Shown: positions 36,306-43,815 of the stretch, one piece after another
Layout of the letters: each line of letters opens with the position of its first letter
How positions within the stretch are numbered: position 1 is the first letter of the stretch
Source of the DNA: Geobacteraceae bacterium
GTDB taxonomy: Bacteria; Desulfobacterota; Desulfuromonadia; Geobacterales; Geobacteraceae
DNA: 64,000 bases
Assembly: GCA_029975275.1 (NCBI GenBank)
Contig: JARKPN010000082.1
Span: 1-64,000, forward strand
Reading direction: 5' to 3'
Program-made: the position numbers and the translations under genes
Notes under the pieces: model-generated
What the model saw: the letters and a program-made list of their open reading frames with translations, nothing else
Databases searched by the model: none
Told to the model about the DNA's origin: nothing

Positions 36306-36800
36306 CTCCCAGCCACGCTCTTTCGCCATCCGCCGCGCGAAACCATAAAGCTCGGCTCCGGTGGCAGATCCACCGTTCCACAGTTCCGCTACGGCTGCAA
36401 AGATCTCCCTGGCGTCGGCCGCGCAGCGCCGCATCTCCGGATTGCTCCCGGTAACGAAGGTGTCTCCTGCGTCGCCCTCGTACCCGTCCCAGATCGGAGC
36501 GATGTCGATGAAATAGATGTCGTCGGCGCCCAGACGTACCCCCGGCACGGAATCGGCGCCGAAGGTTATGGTGGTGTTGCTGCCGAAGCGGATGTACGGC
36601 TTGTGGAATGCCTTAACGGCGTCCATCTCCCGCAGGGTTTCGACCACCATCCTGTTGGCATCCTCCTCCAGCATCCCCACCTGCACCCGGGATGCGATGC
36701 GCCGTACCGCCTCCTGGGCCTGTGCCCTGATTCCAAGCATCTTTTCGACGGAAAAATCCGCCCCGGTTTTTTCGATCGCTGCCACTTCATGCTTCGTCAT
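36129..36800 (-). CDS. M24-family metallopeptidase-like protein
   Basis: 223 residues with the creatinase/aminopeptidase fold. FIDIAPIWDGYEGDAGDTF supplies the D...D metal ligands, GGHRLGDY the His, and MVEIHIRNP a Glu. Relatives cut X-Pro bonds or act as methionine aminopeptidases. The protein is shorter than Xaa-Pro aminopeptidases because it lacks their N-terminal domain. The ATG at 36800 has AAAGGAG; the frame continues upstream only because it runs into a TolC remnant. It stands where an efflux operon probably once lay. Confidence 0.85.
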   Translation of the reverse strand: MTKHEVAAIEKTGADFSVEKMLGIRAQAQEAVRRIASRVQVGMLEEDANRMVVETLREMDAVKAFHKPYIRFGSNTTITFGADSVPGVRLGADDIYFIDIAPIWDGYEGDAGDTFVTGSNPEMRRCAADAREIFAAVAELWNGGSATGAELYGFARRMAKERGWELNMDLGGHRLGDYSSAEHYEGPLHEISFHPSANIWMVEIHIRNPENTFGAFYEDLLVR

Positions 36801-36849
36801 AACAGTGACTCCTTTGTCGTCTGTTGTGATACCGCCATGGCACCTCCGC

Positions 36850-37128
36850 TGCCGCCGGGGTGCCGCCCCGTGCCCATCTTCCCATCCCGGTTCGCGTGCC
36901 CTCCTTTCACCTTGTTCCGTGCGGGTCGCGGACAGCGCCTGCTCGCCGGCGGCGCGTGAGGCGTCGGCCTCGGCTGCCGCGCCCGGCAGTTCAGCGCCGG
37001 CTTCCTCCAGCAGCGGATGCCGTTTCAGCGCCGTCTCGACCGCTTCCTCCAGGGGCCAGGGGCTGTTCCGCGAAGAGCGGCACGGTCGCCAGAAGCACAA
37101 GCACAATACTGCATGCAAGGTTTCTCAT
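36850..37128 (-). pseudogene. Truncated, frameshifted TolC-family outer-membrane efflux gene
   Basis: An ATG at 37128 opens a signal peptide (MRNLACSIVLVLLATVPLFA) followed by EQPLA; the next codons shift frame and continue as LEEAVETALKRHPLLEEAG and a further helical stretch (AAEADASRAAGEQAL), the first helix of TolC proteins. An extra base in the four-base C run (G run at 37052-37055 on the plus strand) explains the shift. Homology stops after about 70 residues, where the M24 gene region begins, so most of the gene and any pump genes are gone. Confidence 0.7.
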
Positions 37129-37157
37129 AACCACTACCGCCTAACGGTCCGGACATA

Positions 37158-37177
37158 ATGTGAATAAATATTCACAT
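37158..37177. promoter_or_regulatory. TetR operator before the TolC remnant
   Basis: The sequence TGTGAATAAATATTCACA (37159-37176) has 8-bp arms around two central bases. The same arms occur at the tetR start (37793-37816), so the TetR-type protein should bind both. It lies between the end of tetR and the start of the TolC stub. Confidence 0.75.
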
Positions 37178-37193
37178 ACATCCCAAAAAAAAT

Positions 37194-37793
37194 TCAGCGT
37201 ATCAGCCGCAGAAAATTGGCCCACAACCGCTCGGCCTCCGTGACGTGCTCGGCGGACGCACCGCCCATGACCCGGCGCAGTGCGGTGAACTGGATCATGC
37301 CAAGGAACGTCAGGGCGGTTTCCCGGGGAGAGAGCTCCTTGAGGAACTCTCCCTCTGCACTGCCGGCGGCTATGACTGCACTGATTGTCTCCACGTAGTA
37401 ACCAAGGCGAACGGCGAGGAAATCCGCGATCTTCCGGTCGCCCAGGTGAATCTCCTCGGAAAAGACCAGCCGCGGGATCCCCGGGTTTTCGCCTATCAAT
37501 GCCATATGGGAAAAGAATATCCGCTCCAGTTTTGCCGAGGGAGTGCCGCTGCCCGCGGCGATGGACGACGCCTTGCCCATGATCTCTTCGGCAATGAACT
37601 GCACGAGCGCGGAGAGCACATCGTCCTTGCCGCCGAAATGGCGGTAGATGTTGGCATTGCTCATTCCGGCCGACTCGGCGATGGCGGCGATTGTCAGTCC
37701 CCGCACCCCCTTTTCGCCCAGTACCTCGAACGCGGCCCTGATGATTTCCTCCCTGCGGATGTCGGTGCTTTTCTTTTCCAAACAGCTTCCCAT
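37194..37793 (-). CDS. TetR-family repressor
   Basis: 199 residues. The DNA-binding part is standard (EIIRAAFEVLGEKGVRGLTI, then AESAGMSNANIYRHFGGKDD). The C-terminal ligand domain matches regulators of RND efflux systems (AcrR/CerR-like). The start at 37793 overlaps a 24-bp perfect palindrome, so the protein represses itself. The second operator downstream marks its lost target, an efflux operon whose TolC stub remains. The protein itself shows no defect. Confidence 0.9.
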   Translation of the reverse strand: MGSCLEKKSTDIRREEIIRAAFEVLGEKGVRGLTIAAIAESAGMSNANIYRHFGGKDDVLSALVQFIAEEIMGKASSIAAGSGTPSAKLERIFFSHMALIGENPGIPRLVFSEEIHLGDRKIADFLAVRLGYYVETISAVIAAGSAEGEFLKELSPRETALTFLGMIQFTALRRVMGGASAEHVTEAERLWANFLRLIR

Positions 37794-37816
37794 AATGTGA
37801 ATTTAAATTCACATTA
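37793..37816. promoter_or_regulatory. Autoregulatory TetR operator
   Basis: A perfect 24-bp palindrome with core TGTGAATTTAAATTCACA (37796-37813) touches the tetR start codon. The arms match the operator at 37158-37177. Confidence 0.82.
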
Positions 37817-37932
37817 CATAACAACCGACACCCTGTCAAGCCATTTTCACTTCCCGGGTACATGCTGTAACACGTGCACCTTCATGGTCGCTCCTCCCGA
37901 GGGGTTTCAGTACTGTTCAGCTTCGAGGTGAT

Positions 37933-38493
37933 TTATTCAGCCGGGTAGGTAATTGAAACACCGTCTATCCGGGCAAAAGGGGTTATTTCATGGTCAGCCC
38001 GCTTGGCTTTCCCCACAATGTGAACAACCCGTACACCCCGCGCCAGCAATGCATCGGCTATCAGCGAACGATGACAGCGCCATGGCACCGCCTCGGCACA
38101 CATGATTGCAACTCGTTCCCGCGAACTGAACTCCATTAACTGCTCAATGTTATGTGCGAACTCATCGGTCTGCATGTAATCCGCAAAGCCGCGAAACGAG
38201 CCATTGCGCCATCCCCTGTTCGGGGAATCCGCCCTGGCGTGACGGAGACCGCCGAGTCCCGGCATATGCGTATACCGGATACCTGCCTGCGCGAGAGTTT
38301 CCGGGAAAGTGTCACGATTAAACTGCGGGTTGTGGCGTGAACGGGGAATCGTCCGTACATCGATGATCCTGCTGACTCCATTCTCTTGCAGGAGTGCAAT
38401 GAACTCTTGAACCGGCCGCGTGGAATGCCCGATAGTCAGGACAAAATTTTCCATTTCCACGGATACCTTTTCCTGTTCAATCCGCCCTGACAT
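37933..38493 (-). CDS. DUF488 family protein
   Basis: 186 residues with the family motifs LTIGHSTRPVQEFIALL, IDVRTIPRSRHNPQFN and, near the end, IMCAEAVPWRCHRSLIAD. The conserved Arg and Cys/His residues suggest a phosphatase-like or nucleotide-related site, but no activity is established. I start at the ATG at 38493 (GGAGAAGAATCGCC upstream); the GTG at 38520 and the ATG at 38454 are alternatives. It overlaps the truncated cytochrome gene upstream by 58 bases. Confidence 0.85.
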   Translation of the reverse strand: MSGRIEQEKVSVEMENFVLTIGHSTRPVQEFIALLQENGVSRIIDVRTIPRSRHNPQFNRDTFPETLAQAGIRYTHMPGLGGLRHARADSPNRGWRNGSFRGFADYMQTDEFAHNIEQLMEFSSRERVAIMCAEAVPWRCHRSLIADALLARGVRVVHIVGKAKRADHEITPFARIDGVSITYPAE

Positions 38494-38690
38494 GGCGATT
38501 CTTCTCCACTCTCCTTGCACATGACAACAAACTTCAGTGTTGAGTTCGCGCCGGTTTCAACGTCCGACAGATTATCCGCCCGTGACAGGACATCCACCTG
38601 CCGGTGCATGTCCCACGTGAGCCCGAGGAAAAGCACCGCCGACGACAGGGTGCCGAGCAGGAAAATCCAGAAAGCCGCCTTCTTCGACAT
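38436..38690 (-). pseudogene. Truncated NorC-like cytochrome c gene
   Basis: Codons 1-43 (MSKKAAFWIFLLGTLSSAVL, then FLGLTWDMHRQVDVLSRADN) match the membrane anchor and linker of NorC-type cytochrome c subunits of nitric oxide reductase. The haem motif CxxCH that should follow about 15 residues later is missing; the frame runs on into unrelated sequence and stops inside the DUF488 gene. The ribosome site GGAAGGAG is intact. The catalytic NorB gene is absent. Confidence 0.5.
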
Positions 38691-38886
38691 AACGTATTCT
38701 CCTTCCACTTTGACAAATCCGGTATGAACTTATGTATACGAACGTTTCACTTCCGCCCGCTTCACGGATTTGAAAATGGTTCTCCTGACAATACGCCAAG
38801 AATTTACCACAAAAAGGCTGTCGTGCAGGGCATGCCACAGGGGAGCCAGTGAAATTGTCGCTAGAAATCGCGCCAGAGAGCACACG

Positions 38887-38920
38887 AAAAAAAGGGCTCG
38901 ACAGAATCAGCCAAGCCCTT
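38887..38920 (-). terminator. Rho-independent terminator after the 38945 gene
   Basis: On the minus strand AAGGGCTTGGC...GTCGAGCCCTT forms a hairpin followed by TTTTTTT, 25 bp beyond the stop of the small secreted protein gene. Confidence 0.75.
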
Positions 38921-38944
38921 GCTACAATCTAAGATTTCAGGATC

Positions 38945-39277
38945 TCATTTCTTGTCCCGCCAATAGTCGTTGGCCGCGGCAACGGTTTGAAAATGAATGG
39001 CAACAACCTGCGAGACCGCAATCAGGGAATTTGCATCCTTTGAATATACTTCACGCAGCTTTACAAGAACTTCCTTATTGGGCTGCGTCGCTTTCACAGC
39101 CTTCCGTGCCAGCTTGATGGCCAGCTGAAAACCTTCTTCCGGTGTTTTGGTAATCAGACTGAGAGGCGGCTCCTGCTTGGGCGGCTCGGTCATGCTTTTG
39201 TTCGAATCAGCATACAATGAAGTAACCGCCATGAATTGAAACAGCACGATAACGATAAAGATCGCTTTACCTTTCAT
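38945..39277 (-). CDS. Small secreted hypothetical protein
   Basis: 110 residues with a signal peptide (MKGKAIFIVIVLFQFMAVTS, cleavage after LYA) and a helical, Lys-rich mature part of about 85 residues. No cysteines, so it is not a lipoprotein. A strong AAAGGAG precedes the ATG and a terminator follows, so it forms its own unit. No family was recognised; a periplasmic location is expected. Confidence 0.78.
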   Translation of the reverse strand: MKGKAIFIVIVLFQFMAVTSLYADSNKSMTEPPKQEPPLSLITKTPEEGFQLAIKLARKAVKATQPNKEVLVKLREVYSKDANSLIAVSQVVAIHFQTVAAANDYWRDKK

Positions 39278-39405
39278 CGTATTCTCCTTTCATCAGACGC
39301 CTGGTTGTTCTTTGAACAGGCTGCCAAACCGTCGTCAATGAATCTGGATGATTCGATTGTGCAGATGACAATATCCGAGCAGCCTCCAGGGTGTTGACCA
39401 TTCAA

Positions 39406-40596
39406 TCATTTCACCTGCTGAACAAAGTCTCTACCATAACTCACACAGTTCACAATGCCCTGCTGGTCGGGGTTCCAGAACTCTCTCAGTCCGTCATTGA
39501 CCACCTGGAAGCCACCCTCGCGCAGCCGCCCCGTGATCATGGCCACCGATTCGCCGCTCCAACCATAAGCCCCGAAAGCCGCAGCCTTCTTGTCCTTGAA
39601 ACCCAGCCCCCTGATTTCTTCGAGAATTCCGGCGATGGCCGAGAGAATGCCCCGGTTTATGGTGGGAGAACCCACCAGGACAGCCTTGGACCTGAAGACC
39701 TCGGTGATGATGTCGTTCTTGTCGCTGCGCGCGACATTGAAAATCTTGATAGTCGCGTCCTTGTCCGCCTCATGGATGCCCTTCGCTATCGCTTCAGCCA
39801 TCCTGCGCGTGCCGTCCCACATGGTGTCGTAGATGATCGTGACCTGGTTTTCACGGTAGTTGGCGGCCCACTCCGCATACTTGGTAACGATCTGCAGGGG
39901 ATTGTCCCGCCAGATGACGCCGTGGCTCGGGCAGATCATGTCCACCGGGAGGCCGAACCCTGTCACTTCCTTGATCTTCCGGTCCACCATGGCGCTGAAC
40001 GGTGTCAGGATGTTCGCATAATACTTGATGCATTCCTGGAACAGTTCGGCCTGGTCGACCAGGTCGTTGAACAGCAGTTCAGAAGCATAGTGCTGGCCGA
40101 ACGCATCGTTGGAGAACAGGATGTTGTCACCGGTAAGATAGCAGAACATGCTGTCGGGCCAGTGGAGCATGGGTGCCTCGATGAAGATGATCTCTTTCGA
40201 TCCGATGTTCAACCGGTCGCCGGTTTTGACGGTACGGAAATTCAATTCCTGGTGATAGTGGCCTTTCAGCGATCTGACGGCATTGGCGGTACAATAAACG
40301 GGCGTGTCCGGGATGATTTTCATCAGTTCCGGCAAGGCGCCGCTGTGGTCGCTTTCGGCATGATTTAAGATCACGAAGTCGATCTTTTCCAGGTCGATTT
40401 CCTGCTTCAGGTTCTCGATGAATTCCCCGGCAAAGGGTTTCCACACGGTATCAATGAGCACGGTTTTTTCATCACGGACAAGGTATGAATTGTACGTCGA
40501 GCCTCTATGGGTCGAGTATTCTTCACCGTGGAACTTCCGCAGCTCCCAATCGATCTTTCCGACCCAGGAGACGTTTTCAGTGACTGGAAAATGCAT
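39406..40596 (-). CDS. Flavodiiron protein (FprA, A-type)
   Basis: 396 residues. The beta-lactamase-like half carries the di-iron ligands HAESDH near residue 80, then a H in EAPMLHWPDS and D in LFSNDAFGQH and a H in CPSHG. The C-terminal flavodoxin half (IIYDTMWDGTRRMAEAIAKG) binds FMN. Such enzymes reduce O2 to water or NO to N2O in the cytoplasm, using electrons from rubredoxin. The rubredoxin-like gene is 79 bp upstream and hcp before that, all on one strand, so the three should act together in oxygen and NO removal. Start set by AAGGAG. Confidence 0.94.
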   Translation of the reverse strand: MHFPVTENVSWVGKIDWELRKFHGEEYSTHRGSTYNSYLVRDEKTVLIDTVWKPFAGEFIENLKQEIDLEKIDFVILNHAESDHSGALPELMKIIPDTPVYCTANAVRSLKGHYHQELNFRTVKTGDRLNIGSKEIIFIEAPMLHWPDSMFCYLTGDNILFSNDAFGQHYASELLFNDLVDQAELFQECIKYYANILTPFSAMVDRKIKEVTGFGLPVDMICPSHGVIWRDNPLQIVTKYAEWAANYRENQVTIIYDTMWDGTRRMAEAIAKGIHEADKDATIKIFNVARSDKNDIITEVFRSKAVLVGSPTINRGILSAIAGILEEIRGLGFKDKKAAAFGAYGWSGESVAMITGRLREGGFQVVNDGLREFWNPDQQGIVNCVSYGRDFVQQVK

Positions 40597-40675
40597 ACAT
40601 ATTCTCCTTCTTTCTGTACAGGAACATCAGTACGTCGATGTCGCCATTATGGCATCAGCGACGTTGACTCGTGTT

Positions 40676-40795
40676 TTATTTATACGGAATAAACCTTGAA
40701 CTGTCGACTTTGCACACGGGGCATATCTTCGGTGGCGCCGGGCCGTCGTGAATGTAGCCGCAGACCAGACACTGCCAACGTTTCGACTTTTGCAT
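40676..40795 (-). CDS. Rubredoxin-like protein (very short)
   Basis: 39 residues. Two iron-binding pairs, CLVCGY and CPVCK, are spaced 17 residues apart, less than in standard rubredoxins and similar to the rubredoxin-like domain at the end of rubrerythrins. The ATG at 40795 has GGGAGGTGAAGCTC. It lies between hcp and the flavodiiron gene and should carry electrons to either. The small size lets it escape simple length cut-offs. Confidence 0.85.
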   Translation of the reverse strand: MQKSKRWQCLVCGYIHDGPAPPKICPVCKVDSSRFIPYK

Positions 40796-40815
40796 GAGCT
40801 TCACCTCCCGAGGGT

Positions 40816-40856
40816 CCCTTTGCAGGGGAAAAATCAGCTTTCCCGCCTGCAAAGGG
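40816..40856 (-). other. Intercistronic hairpin between hcp and the rubredoxin gene
   Basis: Perfect 11-bp arms CCCTTTGCAGG (40816-40826) and CCTGCAAAGGG (40846-40856) enclose a 19-base loop with its own GGAAA/TTTCC pairing. On the minus strand no T-run follows, and the rubredoxin ribosome site comes next, so it more likely stabilises or separates the messages than ends them. Confidence 0.6.
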
Positions 40857-40875
40857 GTTTTGTTCACCGTTCTTG

Positions 40876-42552
40876 TTACCCTAGGATTGCCTTCAGGTCC
40901 TGGTCGGGAGTGGAGATGGGGGCGATATTGAAGTTCTCCACCAGGAAGTTGAGGACGTTGGGGGATACGAACGCAGGCAGGCTCGGTCCCAGCTTGATGT
41001 TCCTGATACCCAGGTGGAGCAGGGTCAGCAGGATGACCACAGCCTTCTGCTCGTACCAGGAGAGGATGAGCGAGAGCGGAAGGTCGTTCACCCCGCACTC
41101 GAAGGCGCCGGCCAGGGCCACCGCTATCTGGATCGCAGAGTAGGCGTCGTTGCACTGGCCAACGTCGAGCAGCCTGGGAATGCCGCCGATGTCCCCGAAC
41201 TCCAGCTTGTTGAACCGGTACTTGCCGCAGGCAAGGGTCAGGATGACGCAGTCGTTCGGCACCTTCTCGGCAAATTCCGTGTAGTAGTTCCTCCCGGTCT
41301 TGGCGCCGTCGCAGCCGCCGATGAGGAAGAAGTGCTTCACCGCACCGGCCTTGACCGCTTCGATGACCTTGTCGGCTACGCCCAGAACCGCGTTGTGGCC
41401 AAAACCCACCAGGATCTCCTGGCCAGGATTCTCCTGGAAGCCCGGCAGGGCCAATGCCTTCTCGATGGCAGAGGTGAAGTCCCAGCCGTCGATGTGTGGA
41501 ATGCCCGGCCAGGCAACCAGACCCCAGGTGAACAGACGGTCCTGGTACGCCTCGGCAGGCCGCTGGATGCAGTTGGTGTTGAAGATGATGGCCCCGGGGA
41601 AGTCGGGGAGCTCCTTGTGCTGGTCCTGCCAGGCACCGCCGAAGTTGCCCGCGAGGTGGGGGTATTTCCTGAGGCCCGGATAGCCGTGGGCAGGGAGCAT
41701 CTCGCCGTGCGTGTAGATGTTGATCCCCTTGCCTTCGGTCTGTTTGAGCAGCTCCTCCAGCATGACCAGGTCGTGACCCGAGACCAGGATGGCCTTGCCC
41801 GCTCTGGTGCCGAGCTGGACTTTCGTGGGGACCGGGTGGCCGAAGCGCTCGACGTGTCCTTGGTTGAGCATGCCCATGACCTTCAGGTTGATCCTGCCGC
41901 ATTCCATGGCGAGCCCTACGTAGTCCATGAGACCCAGGGTGGGGTCTGCTGTGGCTGCCAGGGCCTTGTGGAAGAAGGCGTTCACTTCCTCGTCTTCCTT
42001 GCCAAGGATGTGACAGTGGTCGGCATAGGCTGCCATGCCCTTGAGACCGTAGATGAGGATCTCGATGGCCGAGCGCACGTCAGGGTCGTCGTGGAAGGCC
42101 ATGACCCCGTACTGCTCACCCTGCTTGACCAGGTCTGACGCCGGCGCCCAGGCAGCGGGTGCCGGAACCGTCTGGGGAGCCTTCTGCTCGCCGCCGGTGA
42201 AGAACGCCACCAACTTGCTGAAGAAGCCTTCGTCCTTCTTGACGCCGGATGCCGTCTCGTAGAGGACCCTGGCCTTTTCCTTGATTTCGTGGGCCTTCCG
42301 GATGGTACGCTCCAGCCTGGCCGGGTCGAAGTCCACGTTGGTGACCGTGGCGAACAGCCCCTGGATGAGGAACAGGTCGACGGCCGGGTCCTTGGCGCCG
42401 AACTGGCGCGCCTTGTCGGCGTAGACCGCTATCCCCTTCAGCCCATACAGCAGGTTGTCCTGCAGCGCAGCCACATCGGGTTTCTTGCCGCAGACCCCCA
42501 TCACGTCGCATCCGATTCCCTTGGCAGTCTGCTCGCATTGATGACAGAACAT
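40876..42552 (-). CDS. hcp: Hydroxylamine reductase / hybrid-cluster protein
   Basis: 558 residues. The N-terminal cysteines C3-x2-C6-x8-C15-x5-C21 are the class I pattern for the cubane cluster. Hybrid-cluster ligands are seen in FNTNCIQ, LIGGCDGAK, LTLACGKY, DVGQCNDAY and WYEQKAV. The enzyme reduces hydroxylamine in vitro and NO in vivo, and can nitrosylate proteins. The ATG at 42552 follows AAAGGAGG. It heads the operon with rubredoxin and the flavodiiron protein; a FNR/DNR-type promoter lies about 100 bp upstream. Confidence 0.95.
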   Translation of the reverse strand: MFCHQCEQTAKGIGCDVMGVCGKKPDVAALQDNLLYGLKGIAVYADKARQFGAKDPAVDLFLIQGLFATVTNVDFDPARLERTIRKAHEIKEKARVLYETASGVKKDEGFFSKLVAFFTGGEQKAPQTVPAPAAWAPASDLVKQGEQYGVMAFHDDPDVRSAIEILIYGLKGMAAYADHCHILGKEDEEVNAFFHKALAATADPTLGLMDYVGLAMECGRINLKVMGMLNQGHVERFGHPVPTKVQLGTRAGKAILVSGHDLVMLEELLKQTEGKGINIYTHGEMLPAHGYPGLRKYPHLAGNFGGAWQDQHKELPDFPGAIIFNTNCIQRPAEAYQDRLFTWGLVAWPGIPHIDGWDFTSAIEKALALPGFQENPGQEILVGFGHNAVLGVADKVIEAVKAGAVKHFFLIGGCDGAKTGRNYYTEFAEKVPNDCVILTLACGKYRFNKLEFGDIGGIPRLLDVGQCNDAYSAIQIAVALAGAFECGVNDLPLSLILSWYEQKAVVILLTLLHLGIRNIKLGPSLPAFVSPNVLNFLVENFNIAPISTPDQDLKAILG

Positions 42553-42640
42553 GGTGTTGCCTCCTTTTTCCTTTGAGGTTTGAAAACCCGGGAGCGATGC
42601 GCTCGGTCCCGCTGTTTCGTTTTTCCTTGCGTTGGGGCAA

Positions 42641-42682
42641 TGTATACCAGCATGGGGCGGGAGCGGCATTGACCTGTATCAA
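42641..42682 (-). promoter_or_regulatory. FNR/DNR/HcpR-type promoter of hcp
   Basis: On the minus strand the site TTGATACAGGTCAA (42682-42669) is followed after exactly 22 bp by the -10 TATACA (42646-42641). This places the site centre at -41.5 from the predicted start near 42634, the class II activation geometry of the FNR/CRP family. Confidence 0.7.
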
Positions 42683-42698
42683 GTTTTTCCTATTTACT

Positions 42699-43094
42699 TC
42701 ATCCCTCCCGCTTCGGCAAAACGCCATCCATGCTCCATATCCCGCCACCCTGGGTTGAGATGAACAGGAAGACGAAGCAGTAGAGCGCGGCCAATTCTCC
42801 ATAGTTCTGGATGGGGAGCAGGGCCTTGGCGCCGTGCCCTATCCAGTATGCGGCCGCCATCAGGCCGCTGGCGAGGAAGGCCACCTGCCTGGTGAACAGC
42901 CCGACCATGATCAGGATGCCGCCCACGAGCTCGATGGGGCCGGCGATGTAGGTGATGAACGCCGGCACCGGACCGGGTATGGGGGCCGGAATTCCAAACA
43001 GCTTCTGGGCGCCGTGCCAGAGGAAGAGAAATCCGGCGACAATCCGCATAAGCGCGTAGCATTGGGCGCTATAGCCCGAAAGAAACTGCTTCAT
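42699..43094 (-). CDS. DoxX-family membrane protein
   Basis: 131 residues with four hydrophobic segments and the family motif MRIVAGFLFLWHGAQKLFG at the start, then GPIELVGGILIMVGLFT. DoxX proteins take part in thiosulfate or quinone redox reactions or stress responses; the exact role of this branch is unknown. The start has GGGAGGTGGATGC. It lies upstream of hcp on the same strand, but the hcp promoter in between suggests separate control. Confidence 0.88.
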   Translation of the reverse strand: MKQFLSGYSAQCYALMRIVAGFLFLWHGAQKLFGIPAPIPGPVPAFITYIAGPIELVGGILIMVGLFTRQVAFLASGLMAAAYWIGHGAKALLPIQNYGELAALYCFVFLFISTQGGGIWSMDGVLPKREG

Positions 43095-43119
43095 GCATCC
43101 ACCTCCCGTTCAGAGTTAG

Positions 43120-43192
43120 TTGGTTTCCATCCGGAAGCTTCACGAAAATGCCGCACCCCGGCCCCAATCGACACGTTCCGGATGGGAACTAA
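43120..43192. repeat. Intergenic palindromic repeat, family A, short copy 2
   Basis: The ends GTTTCCATCCGGAA and TTCCGGATGGGAAC match those of the copies at 213-426 and 60322-60530, and the first 25 bp (CCATCCGGAAGCTTCACGAA) align with their left ends, but the central 140 bp are missing. It lies just upstream of doxX. Confidence 0.65.
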
Positions 43193-43196
43193 TGAA

Positions 43197-43379
43197 GAGC
43201 TTGTCCGTAAATAATGTTCCCACTGATCGCGCCCGGATTTATGCCGGATTTGGCCGGGACGATTGAGTAAAACCGCAGGCGTGAGCCAAGGCTACGTCGA
43301 GGATTTTGCGATTGAGGACAGGCCAAATCCGGCGTGAAGACGGGATGCGAGCCCGGAATGCTTATTTACGAACAAGCTC
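43197..43379. repeat. 183-bp palindromic element (family B)
   Basis: Terminal inverted repeats of 18 bp with one mismatch (GAGCTTGTCCGTAAATAA at 43197, TTATTTACGAACAAGCTC at 43379) surround a second perfect pair, GCCGGATTTGGCC and GGCCAAATCCGGC. The element has no coding frame and looks like a MITE or hairpin repeat. Its right end supplies the last codons of the gene at 43366. Confidence 0.78.
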
Positions 43380-43602
43380 GAAGCCTGGTCCCCGACTCCC
43401 TGCCGACGAATCTGCTTATGAAGCCGTACAGACCGTGCCCGATACCGGCGTATTTCTTCATCTGCTCCACGTTGACGCCGCCGATATTGTGATAGGTATA
43501 CTGATAGATCGAACCATCCACGTACTCGACCGTGATTGAGTCGTCGCCGTTCTCAAAGGCGACGACAGCGGACGCGCCGCCGGCGTTCTCATAGCTTCTC
43601 AT
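43366..43602 (-). CDS. Small hypothetical protein whose tail is encoded by a repeat
   Basis: 78 residues. The sequence has short beta strands (DDSITVEYVDGSIYQYTYHN) and a Gly-rich end (YAGIGHGLYGFISRFVGRE), loosely similar to KTSC-type domains. The ATG at 43602 has a strong GAGGAGGAACCC. The last residues (RACS) and the stop codon come from the right terminus of element B, so the original C-terminus was probably replaced on insertion. Confidence 0.7.
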   Translation of the reverse strand: MRSYENAGGASAVVAFENGDDSITVEYVDGSIYQYTYHNIGGVNVEQMKKYAGIGHGLYGFISRFVGRESGTRLRACS

Positions 43603-43815
43603 GGGTTCCTCCTCTTGTCGTGCAACCGGTTAGGAGTAGTAGGCATGGACGCCACTCACCATTGTCCCGGAAAAACCCGTTCACCGTTCAGACAGACCCC
43701 GATGAAACTCCATGCGTCAATTTTGGAATGTTCCGTATGCAGACAAGTATACCGTGTTCTTGGGATGGGGCATCAACAGAGGTGCGGATGATGGAAGAAG
43801 AACGCCGGACAATAT

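Noticed and set aside
36801-37118. A 106-residue N-terminal extension of the M24 protein
   Set aside because: The sequence matches the TolC remnant, and the real M24 start at 36800 has its own ribosome site.
40676-41902. A 408-codon minus-strand frame overlapping hcp
   Set aside because: Only its last 39 codons (the rubredoxin-like protein) are real; the rest is the wrong frame of hcp.
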